A stretch of DNA of 64,000 bases from Akanthomyces muscarius (lineage: Eukaryota; Ascomycota; Sordariomycetes; Hypocreales; Cordycipitaceae): NCBI RefSeq assembly GCF_028009165.1, contig NC_079244.1:3472001-3536000 (forward strand). Direction: 5' to 3'. The notes beneath the pieces were generated by a model that had not been told where the DNA came from, ran no database searches, and saw only the letters and a list, made by a program, of their open reading frames with translations. How positions within the stretch are numbered: position 1 is the first letter of the stretch; every line of letters begins with the position of its first letter. The translations under genes were made by a program, and so were the position numbers. Positions 11,986 to 20,904 of this stretch are shown here, piece after piece.

Positions 11986-13896
11986 CTATAGACCGTCCCC
12001 CGATTCCCAGCTTCGTCGCTCCACGTCCATTTCCGCCGTGTAGTCGCCCAGCGCCGCAAACACGCTCTTCATCACCTCATTGTGGCGCTGCGGCCACTGG
12101 AATCCCTCGTACAGCGACTTGGTGCAGTCCCAGTACTCGGGGTAGTAGCCCGCCGTCTCCCAGTCCACGATGCCAACCACCTCCCAGTGCCGCCCGCCAT
12201 CGGGCCCTCGCACGCGGTCGACCATGATGTTGCGCGGGTTCAGGTCCGCGTGCGTAAAGACAATCTGGTGTCCGCGACGGCTTGGCTCGTCGGAGAAGCG
12301 CATCTCCTGGCTAAAGGCGGCCTCGTCCTTGAACGGGCCAATGGGGGTAAAGTTGCGGATGCGAGGCTCCTGACAGGCGGCGCCGAGGGTGTTGCAGATG
12401 GCCATGTCTGGGTTGACCGTTTTGGGGATTGTGCGTAGCTGCGATACTGCCTCCTGCAGCTGCTGCCGGATGTTTTGGTAATCCTCGTCGAAAATCGCGT
12501 CTATGCATTGGGACAGCGGTGCGCCTGGAAGGGCGGTCATGAGCAGGTACGGCTGGCGAGTAGTCGTCGCATTGCCCCAGTCGTCGCTGGACTCGACGAC
12601 TTGGGACACGAGATCCAGTCCCTTTGGTACAGGTATGGTAGTGCAGCGTCTCACAGTCCGAAGAGCATTGAGTTCGTTCTCGGAGCGCTCAAAATCGTCG
12701 CTGTATTTGAGGAACAGGCCAAACGGTAGCTTTTACACACTGTTGGACCCGGTAGTGACGCCGTATAGGTACTCGCCAAAGCGCTTGAGACCACGATAAG
12801 CTATAAGACGTAAGTTTTGCGGAAGCAGCAGCCAGATTCGGAACAGTGGTGTTGTAATGACGGACGTGGGTTAAAGTCCTTTGGTCCATGGCTTGAGCGG
12901 TATCTGCGTACAGACAGTCGATGCTGAATGCGGTGATGCTTGAGGCTCCAAGAAACTCGGGGCCATTTCTCTCGCGAGATTGACGAGTTGCATACCTTGC
13001 TTGGGTGCCGATGAAACGTGGATCGACCTTGGGGATGTGTGACCGTGAATGGTCACCGAGCAAGGCCAAGTCACCATTTATCCTGATGGGGGCTTCCGCA
13101 CCGACGAGCACTGGCCGAACCACATACTAGACGATTGAACAGTCGTCAATTTCAAATAAAGATGACCCATTTTTCGGTCGTCTTTTACCTCTGTCATGGA
13201 CGGTTGTGCTCTGTCAAGCCTAACGCGGCCGGATCGAAGAGCCTCGGCAACGCTTCGCCGATCCAGCCAGTGGTTCTCTTCTGACATGGTGTGAATAGGC
13301 GCTTTGATGTACCGCAACCACCAATCCAGGTACGGGGCGCCGAAAAAGGCCGTCAATAGCGGAAGTACGCGCTCCTGTCGGGTGCTGTCAGAGGTGGCGT
13401 CTACCTGCAACAAGGAGTGGTTAGTTGACTGGTCTTACCTGGTCCGTCAGCCAGTCGACAGGTATTGGCAAAACAGGAGACACGACCAGGGGGTCTAGAA
13501 TGGTGCCTGGAAGGCCGGAAACACAGCAAACACCTCCATCACGTTGGGAGATGTAGTGAGCCGCAGTAGCGTCTGGCGCCTGGGGCGCAATTCCACGGCG
13601 CGAGACTAGAAGATGGGTTGTGTGAGCATAAGGGGCAGGCACTGGCGCTTGGAAAGGTGGGCGACCAGCTTACCAGCTTCTACCACGCAGGCCCAGTCCG
13701 AAGCAAGGCGGTACGCCTCTTCTGGGGAGAAGATTCTTGATTGCACATACGCTGCGGCCGCCGCGCCGCCAAGAGCCTCAACGATGAACGAACGAAGCAA
13801 AGCAACGGCGGGATGGGGCAGCGAAAGCCCTTCAATGTCCCATATAGTCGCAGTGGCCAGCTGGGCTTCAGTCAGCGGGTGGTCTGCGGTCTGCAT
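11986..13896 (-). pseudogene. Decayed HNH-like / aminoglycoside phosphotransferase-like fusion gene
   Basis: The first four exons join cleanly: 13896-13674, 13605-13439, 13404-13189, then from 13126. They encode an N-terminal region with RDGGVCC-type spacing that resembles fungal HNH-like proteins (the HNH name is tentative), followed by a conserved LLGDHSRS...VDPRFIGT block. At about 12991-13006 the coding frame shifts by one base. The sequence continues in the new frame with a TAA at 12871-12873 and a second TAA at 12733-12735, the latter inside the otherwise conserved NSV/KLPFGLFLKY junction. The C-terminal half is an intact-looking phosphotransferase of the APH/choline-kinase fold, with the catalytic loop FTHADLNPRNI and the metal-binding GIVDWETAG. 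No intron of normal size can remove the lesions without losing conserved sequence. I call it a pseudogene. A sequencing indel plus a separate short APH gene starting at 12654 is the main alternative. Confidence 0.65.
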
Positions 13897-14258
13897 TATA
13901 TCGGTCAATCGCAGATGATTCAATATTCCAAGAAAAAGAACTCGAAATAGCCTCAACTTGGAAGAACGACAGAGACGTTAATATACAAATGAAATCAAAT
14001 CAGATAGTAGGCACCCATCTCGGGGCGTGGATGCTGTGGTGATGTTGCGCGAGCAGGGATGGCCAACAAGTCTTCGTGGCCGGCGCTTAATACCAAGTTG
14101 GTCCTCCCCGCTTGGGCACGCGGCTGCCTGGGCCTGTTTGCCTCCGTCCAACAATCCGTTATTCTGTCCTTTTCTTCATTTCTCTGTTCTTTCAATGGTT
14201 TTGTTGTATTTCTAAAACATATAATTTTCTGGGGAAATCAATCTGTCAAGCCGACATC
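13897..14258. promoter_or_regulatory. Divergent upstream region
   Basis: About 360 bp separate the 5' end of the decayed fusion gene (minus) from the start codon of the thioesterase-like gene (plus). The frame of the latter is open upstream to 14112, but that part is T-rich and reads as leader sequence. No motif is assigned. Confidence 0.4.
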
Positions 14259-15020
14259 ATGCCGAGCATCGAAGTGACAGCCCTGCCGGCCTCTGCGGCG
14301 CACTCCCACACCGTCGTCTTCCTGCACGGGCGAGGCGACGATACAGGCAACTTTATCGCGTCCCTCAATCACTCGAGGACCTCGCGCGGCGAGACCCTCT
14401 CCGACGCCTTTCCCAGCTTCCGCTGGGTCTTCCCCCAGGCCCCGCAGCGCAGGTGCGCCAGCGCGCCGCAGACGTGGCCGCAGTGGTTCGACGTCTGGGA
14501 CACGCGCGACTTTGCCTCCAACGAGGAGCTGCAGGCCGAGGGCCTCAAGGAGATGGTGCCCGAGATTCGGCAGATCCTCGCCGACGAGGCGGCCCTTGTC
14601 GGCGGGCGCTGGGACCGCGTCATCCTCGCGGGTATCAGTATGGGTGCGGCCACCAGCATTCACACGCTGTTCAATCTCGACATTCCCACGCCAGAGGCGA
14701 GGCTCGGTGCGTTTCTGGGATTCTCCTGCCGCTGCCCCTTTGCGGGCCGCTCGCTGGCGGGCATGAGAGCGGTGCTCGGCCTGTCGGGCGTGCCCGCGCA
14801 CAACAAGGTCCTGGCCAACACGCCCATCCTGCTCGAGCATTGCGTAGATGACCCGCTGGTGCTGGTACAGAACGGGCGCGGGCTGCGTGATGTTCTCACC
14901 GAGTTTGGGGCGGATGTATCCTGGAGAGAGTACCAAAGTGGTGGACACTGGTTCAATGCCCCTGCGGGTATGGATGATGCTGTTGCTTTTTTGCACCACG
15001 TGGTGCAACAGACCAAATAA
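14259..15020 (+). CDS. Acyl-protein thioesterase / carboxylesterase-like alpha/beta hydrolase
   Basis: A single exon of 253 residues. The protein opens with a VVFLHGRGDD strand-turn (oxyanion region, about 19-28). It carries the nucleophile elbow G125-I-S-M-G129 with Ser127, the acid CVDD (Asp197 or Asp198) and the catalytic His230 in SGGHW. Order, spacing and length match the phospholipase/carboxylesterase 2 family (acyl-protein thioesterase 1 type), which removes palmitate from proteins or hydrolyses short esters. The elbow is GISMG, where the classic thioesterases have GFSQG, so the substrate may differ; this branch is common in fungi as unassigned esterases. I chose the ATG at 14259 because the family starts shortly before the VVFLHG strand. 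The longer in-frame extension from 14112 has no family counterpart. No secretion signal is evident, so the protein is probably cytosolic. Confidence 0.8.
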   Translation: MPSIEVTALPASAAHSHTVVFLHGRGDDTGNFIASLNHSRTSRGETLSDAFPSFRWVFPQAPQRRCASAPQTWPQWFDVWDTRDFASNEELQAEGLKEMVPEIRQILADEAALVGGRWDRVILAGISMGAATSIHTLFNLDIPTPEARLGAFLGFSCRCPFAGRSLAGMRAVLGLSGVPAHNKVLANTPILLEHCVDDPLVLVQNGRGLRDVLTEFGADVSWREYQSGGHWFNAPAGMDDAVAFLHHVVQQTK

Positions 15021-15444
15021 GAAAATAATGGCAGGATGGGGATCCAAGTCAATTGCAAGACGGCAGGTGCTCAGTGTCAGCACGAGCACAGTCGCCTTGA
15101 TCGGCAGGGAGGAACAATGGTCATGGTATCGAAGTAATAGCTAGAGTACTACACCAAAGAGACGACCACGTTTGAGTTTAAAACAAACACCTACTTTAAT
15201 CTGCCTGTGAAAAACGATGGGAATTTCGTGTTGCTTTACAAGTGCAATTTGACAAGTCGGTGGGTCGATTTTACGCCCTTTGCCTTACAGCGACATTTAT
15301 CAACAAGCCGCGATCGGCAAATCTCCATCGAACCTTGTTTTCCAATCAATCCGTGACTCACTTTTTAATCATTAAAGGATCCTTACACACCCGTGTTGAA
15401 AGAGCCGACTTCAATGCCGTATTTAACAACCGGGCTAAAGAACA
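15021..15444. other. Intergenic region upstream of the MFS transporter
   Basis: A tandem gap between two plus-strand genes. It should contain the 3' UTR of the esterase-like gene and the promoter of the transporter. No repeat or reading frame of note. Confidence 0.4.
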
Positions 15445-17033
15445 ATGTCTACAACAACCACCTCCATACAGCTCACCGACACCGTCGGCTGGGCTTCTAG
15501 CCGCCCCAACGCCACCACCACCACCAGCAGGAGCAGAGCCGCCCCAGGCCGGACCGAGGATGAGGTGCTCGCCGCCTCGCGCGAGGTCGACTCCGCGGCG
15601 CCCGACGGCGGCTACGGCTGGGCGATTGTCGCGAGCGGCTGCGTGCTCATGTGGTGGGGTGTCGGCACGACGTACGCCTGGGGCGTCATCCAGCGCACGC
15701 TCGTCAACGACGGGCTCGCGGGGCCGGCCGTCGTGTCCTTTATCGGCTCGCTGCAGGCGGCCATGGTGTCGCTGTGCGCGACCGCGAATGCACGGCTGCT
15801 GCAGTATCTGGGCCCGCGGCGCACGGCGCTGACGGGCGTCGCGCTGATGGGCGGGTGCGAGATTCTGAGCAGCTTCACGACGCACAACCTGGGCGGGCTC
15901 TTCGTCACGTCAGGAGTGTTGTTCGGGCTCGGTGTCAGGTATGTGTAAACCGTGGTCCTCGATTGAGTCAAAATGTCCCGCTAACAGTGTCCGAAACAGC
16001 TTCATCTTTTGTGTAAGCTTGGCGTGCAAAGTTGTAATCGTCCGTCACATGGCTGACAAGAATTTTCATCAGGTCATCACCTCCATTCCTTCACAGTACT
16101 TTAGCAAGAAAAGAGGACTCGCAAATGGTCTCATATTTGCAGGCAGTGGTCTGGGCGGCGCAGCGATTAGTTTTGCGCTGGATCCTCTGATTGAAAAGAT
16201 TGGCCTCCCCATGACTTATCGCGTGCTCGGCATCACGACTCTTGCCACCGGACTGCCAGCAGCCTGGATCATGAAGGAGCGTACAAGCTTACCTCGGCGC
16301 AAGTTTATTGACTGGTTTGCTTCCTTGTCGCCTTGCTGAGATGAGTGCTCTGACTAACCTGGCGTAGGAAAATGTTCAAGTCGGTCAATTTCGTCTTAAT
16401 CTGCGCCGCCACGGCCATTGGCACCTTTCCGCTCTACGTACCGCCCTTCTTCCTCCCGCTGTACGCCAACTCTCTCGGGTTCTCGTCGGCGACTGGTGCT
16501 GGCCTCGTCGCTGGCTTCACGCTGTCGTCTGCGGCCGGTCGCATCGTCTGCGGCTACCTGTGCGACATCATGGGCGCCATCAATGTGCTCTTTACGTCGC
16601 TTCTCCTGACAGCCGTGAGCATGCTAGCCATCTGGCCCGCTTCGACGACGCTGGGCCCTCTAGTTCTTTTTGTAGTCATCAACGGCCTTTCCAACGGCGG
16701 CTTTTTCTGCACCATGCCGACTGTGGCGAGCAACGTCTTTGGCAGCGCACGAGTAAGCACGGTCATGAGCATGATCATCACGGGCTGGATTGGTGGCTAC
16801 TTGATGGTGAGCAAAGTTGGCCTTCTTCTTCATTCGCCTTCGTTTTACTGACAAACTTGCCACAGGGCGCTCCGATTGCTGGCTATCTGTTGGAAGCGTT
16901 TGGCGGCGCGGAAAAGGGTCTGACGGCATATCGACCTGCCATGCTGTACGGCGGCTCTCTCAGTCTACTGTCGGCGTTGTTGGTGCTCATTGCAAAGTTT
17001 AGGGTTAACAAAAAGGTGTTTGTCAAAGTGTAG
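15445..17033 (+). CDS. Monocarboxylate-transporter-like MFS permease
   Basis: Five exons: 15445-15938, 16000-16012, 16073-16314, 16368-16806 and 16866-17033, giving 451 residues. After a Ser/Thr-rich N-terminus comes APDGGYGWAIVASG, the DGGYGW signature that opens transmembrane segment 1 of the SLC16-like MFS family. Further hydrophobic segments with fungal MCT landmarks follow, such as SIPSQYFSKKRGLANG in the middle and the GGAAISF segment. The expected role is proton-coupled transport of a monocarboxylate or related small acid across the plasma membrane; the substrate cannot be read from sequence. Exon 2 is only 13 nt, yet both flanking introns have GT/AG ends and the frame is exact across it (LGVSFIFCVITSIP). 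The gene sits between two hydrolase genes on the same strand. Confidence 0.88.
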
Positions 17034-17983
17034 CAGGTTATATAGATTGCTGAAAACTAGACTCGAAAAGAACCAGGACAGATTTTTGCACTAATATTGC
17101 AACGACACCAGTAACAAAGACATTTGCGCCCGAACAGATGTTAAGAACAGAACCATCTCTTGGTGCGACACTAACTAGCGGCCTAGCGAGGCAAGGCGCA
17201 CCCGACCCGAGGGCAAGATCCAAGACTAACACAACGGCTCTTGATGAGCCGCTGCCGCAGCTGCTTGTCCTCTCTATGGGTGACACTAGTAGGTACAGAG
17301 AGCTGAGTCTCGGGCCCGACAAAATCAGACAAGCTTCGGCCATCGCTGAACAAGCATTCTTGGCTGGATCTAGTACCAGTACCCCTTACACCTTGTTAGT
17401 GCGTCGGGATGTATAATATGTGGAACTAACGAGGAGATTGTCGATCACTGATTACGGCAAGGGTGCAGGCACGGAATGGGAGACTGGCATGATCTGCTAA
17501 TCAAAGACGACGAACTACAATTACATTTGACTTGAGCGCAATTGCGTGAAGCGACTCTTTGTGAATGTTTTGCCTTTGGCTATTCCTGTAACTATTGCTT
17601 CTCGGGGAAAATGCTCGGTCCACTGCCGTGGATCTTCAGGGCAATCGACCATCGTATCTATGGGCCTAGTCAGTGTAGCATAATTGGCTGCCTTGACATG
17701 TTCAATGCAACGAGACGATCGCGCTCGCTTACGCGTCTTGAAAAGCAATTGGTCAAGTCTGTGCGGCTTCCCAGCAGACTTGCTACGTCATGACAGGCCT
17801 TTATCTAAGTGCCTCAAATCAAACCTTGCCGCCGTTCCGCATCATGTCTCAGCTGCCAACTTTTTGCCCAAACAGTCTCATTTCGACACTAACAAGCTTG
17901 TCAACGGCCACGTTCATCTTTTTCTTTTGTGCCCCTTACACAGTCTGGAAAATAACTTCTTTCTTGGTGTCCGACCTGCACAA
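17034..17983. other. Intergenic region between transporter and hydrolase genes
   Basis: 950 bp between two plus-strand genes, expected to hold a 3' UTR and the promoter of the downstream hydrolase. Short frames on both strands show no family likeness and no splice logic. Nothing else seen. Confidence 0.45.
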
Positions 17984-19353
17984 ATGATCACCGACGAGGA
18001 TCTCGACAAACTAGGCGCCCGGCCGCTGACGGCCTGGGACCGGGTAAAGGCAGTAGGAATCGCGGCAGCCTATCGTGAGTAAAATGGCCTCGATCCGCTC
18101 CAGCGCAATCGCCACGATTGCCTCTGCACATTTAGCTTGTGTGCGAATACTGACGCGGCAGGCTTAAAACAGCACTCATTTTCCTTTTTCAGTTTGCCAA
18201 GTATTTCGTCCCCTCGCACCCGCAGTATGACTTTCACTGGCGCCAAAAGGCCATGCTCGCCAGCATCCGCAGCGCCATCACCTTTCAAGGCGAGAAACGC
18301 ATCGGCTGGGCGGCCGGCCACGCCACGTCCACCAACGACCGGGTGCGCGACTTTGCCACCAAGCACAAGGACATCAAGCACCGCGAGGTCTCCGTGTCGA
18401 TCAACCCGGCGGCGGCGGCGGACAATCCCGCGACGGGCAGCGCCATGCCGCAGCCCACGCTGCACTTCTTGTCCGGGCCATGGATAACCGGCGAGGCTGA
18501 CAGTGCTTGCGGCAACACCGGGCCTGTGATATTTTACTCTCACGGCGGCGGCTATCTGGACCCCATCATACCCGGCGCACATATCCCCCTGGCACAGAGC
18601 ATGGCCAAGGCTTGCGGCGCCCGCGAAGTGGTCTTTATCTCCTACGCACTCTGTCCCGACGTCCAATACCCGGCGCAGCTCGTGCAAATTGTCGAGTCGA
18701 TGCGCTTCCTGCTCGAAAAGGAAGCCATCCCGCCCGAGGACCTCATCCTGGCCGGCGACAGCGCCGGCGCGCACATGATGGCCTCGCTGATGGCGCACAT
18801 GGTCGAGCCGGCGCCGTACGTGCCGCCGCTGGCACCCGCGCTCCGGGGCGGCCAGCTGCGCGCCGCGGTGCTGCTCTCGCCGTGGTTCACCTGGACCGAC
18901 GCCGCAAGCATCGGCACCAACCCGTGCGACTATCTCGAGGGTCCGCACGCCGCGCACCTCGTTGGCGTCTTGCGCCCCAAGGTGGAGGATGTGTGGTGCG
19001 AGATTGTGGCCGCTCCGGGGGCGCGCGAGGTGTGGGCGCGCGTCTTTGCGACCAGCGGCGGTAGTGGTGACGAGAGGCCGCTCGTGAAGCGCATGCTGGT
19101 GACGGCGTCGGACTCGGAAATCATGTACCGCGATGCTCGGGTCTTTGCGGTCGAGTATGCGGGTGCGGTCAGTGTGCTCGTGGGTGCTGGCGAGGCGGAG
19201 ACGCAGCTTGCGACGGTCAGGACGGAGCCGAGGGTGTTTGCGGTGGGCAGGAGGGAGACGCATGTGCAAGCAGGTCTAGATGAGGCGGTTAAATATTATG
19301 GTGGTGGGACGTGGCGAGCGCTGCAGGCGTTTATGTTTTCTCTTCAGGACTGA
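17984..19353 (+). CDS. HSL-type alpha/beta hydrolase (esterase/lipase-like)
   Basis: Two exons, 17984-18074 and 18173-19353, give 423 residues. A hydrophobic stretch around residues 31-42 (LIFLFQFAKYFV) may be a membrane anchor. The hydrolase core shows the oxyanion motif HGGGY (about 154-158) and the nucleophile elbow GDSAGAH with Ser227. Acid and His residues lie further downstream; a candidate His is near the C-terminus in RRETHVQAG. HGGG plus GDSAG place it in the hormone-sensitive-lipase-like family (abhydrolase_3), which hydrolyses small esters, acylglycerols or secondary-metabolite esters. The acceptor at 18172 was chosen over the later TTTTTCAG at 18200 because it keeps the hydrophobic segment, and the frame matches exactly. 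The exact start of exon 2 is less certain than the rest. Confidence 0.8.
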
Positions 19354-20310
19354 GAGTGTTTAATTCACGGATACCTTTGGTATAAGTGTGGAAGACTGGT
19401 AGGGTAACGTAGAGCTGGGGAAGTTTGCAGGTCTTTGCAAGCACGTTTGGATCAGCCGTTTGAGAGTGCAAATTCTAGATTCGAGTGTCTATATGCTAAT
19501 TTTGCCCCGAGTGATCAGTTGATGGTTTACACAAGTGCCTCTGCGTCAGGGACTAAGAGTACACAGAGTACACAGGCGTATCGCCAGGTTTTAGATCAAC
19601 GTCCAACCCTGAAAACTTATTCACAGCCATCGTCAACATCCCCAGAGTATAGTACGAATGCGAGACAATAGCGGCCGCTCCAGCTGTAAGTGTTATTGTG
19701 TCGGGTCGCGGGAGACTTGCCCCAGATGAATAGACACCTACACACGGTTAGCAGGCGATTCGTATCCAAGGCTTGGCTGGCATGAAGTAACTAGAAGACA
19801 TCAACTCACTGTAAATGGGCTGGGTGCAGAACGAGCACCCTCATTCGGCGCCTGCTCCAAGGGGATCAGACTTTCGGCATCTGGGTCGCAGTCGTTCTCT
19901 GTCGTTGCTGTGTCAGTCAATCCGCTCGCTTGCGATTTCTTGCCTGGTCGTCCTACCCTCGTGGCGTGGCCTGCGGAGACAGGCCCTCAGAAGCTTCCAC
20001 AACAGGACAGCTGCTGGTGGCACGCTAAGAAGCACTCCTACAAGGGTGATTACACCGTCGGTCGTCAGTGCCATTGTTCGACGTGGAAAGAGTTGGAATG
20101 GTATTGAGCAATAGTTTATGTGGTCAGATGAACAGAATTTTCAGGAGTGAGCAGCTGAAGGGCATTTTATAAAGTCTTGTCCAGCTGGTGCCGCTGGTGT
20201 TGCACCTTATGCTCTGCTCTCTTTTCGCGCCGATTTTGACCCCTGCGCCGTCTCTGCGTTGCTCATTTCTGGCCGACCGGGTAGAAGGTGGGTGGCAGCC
20301 TTGCTTGAGC
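19354..20310. other. Intergenic region left of the tandem repeat
   Basis: About 950 bp without a supportable gene. It lies between the hydrolase and the repeat block and has only short, unrelated open frames. A copy of the phrase gattttgacccctgc at about 20231-20245 also occurs at the far end of the repeat block (about 20671-20685), so the repeat unit may have arisen from this local sequence. Confidence 0.4.
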
Positions 20311-20682
20311 ATGGTATTACGGGTAACCAAGCGTAAAAAGCGTGTGAACAAAGCGTGGAAACATGGTGTCACTGGTGACCCAGCGCAAAAAGCGTGGACA
20401 GAAAAGCGTGGACAGAAAAGCGTGGACGGAAAAGCGTGGACAAGAAGCGCGGAAACAGGGGCAAAATCTGCGTGGCTTGGTGGCTTATTTAACTGCCAGG
20501 CTGGACACAGATTTTGACCAAAGCGTGGAAACATGGTGTTATTATAATAGTAACCTAGCGCAAAAAGCGTGGACGGAAAAGCGTGGACGGAAAAGCGTGG
20601 ACAAGAAGCGCGGAAACAGGGGCAAAATCTGCGTGGCTTGGTGGCTTATTTAACTGCCAGGCTAGACACAGATTTTGACCCC
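20311..20682. repeat. Tandem repeat of about 165 bp with an internal GCGTGGAC minisatellite
   Basis: Two long direct copies abut: 20351-20520 and 20521-20682. Both begin with AAGCGTGGAAACATGGTGT and end with a block containing CAAAATCTGCGTGGCTTGG and CAGATTTTGACC. A partial, more diverged copy precedes them at 20311-20350. Inside each copy a short unit of about 12-14 bases (aaGCGTGGACgga) is iterated two to four times, which explains the slightly different lengths. The copies are almost identical at their right ends (one G/A difference in the gctRgacacag stretch), so the duplication looks recent. No terminal inverted repeats or coding capacity were seen. It lies 220 bp upstream of the Clr5-ankyrin start codon. 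Confidence 0.85.
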
Positions 20683-20904
20683 TGCACCAGAAGACTTCTG
20701 GCCGCGTAACTACCATGCACCATTATTATTATTAGGACAACAGCCCCTTTTCGAAGCGTCTATACTTTTGATTGGGGACAACAGATTTTGTACGGTCCCG
20801 GCCCGCTACTTACTTGACACTTGCTAGCACAGCGGCTTGAAAATGTCTTTGCCAGGCCGTCAGAATTTCTTCAAACTACAAGCCATTTGGCTCGCACAGT
20901 AACG

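Noticed and set aside
14259..19353. A secondary-metabolite gene cluster
   Set aside because: There is a transporter and hydrolases, but no polyketide synthase, NRPS, terpene synthase, P450 or pathway regulator next to them.
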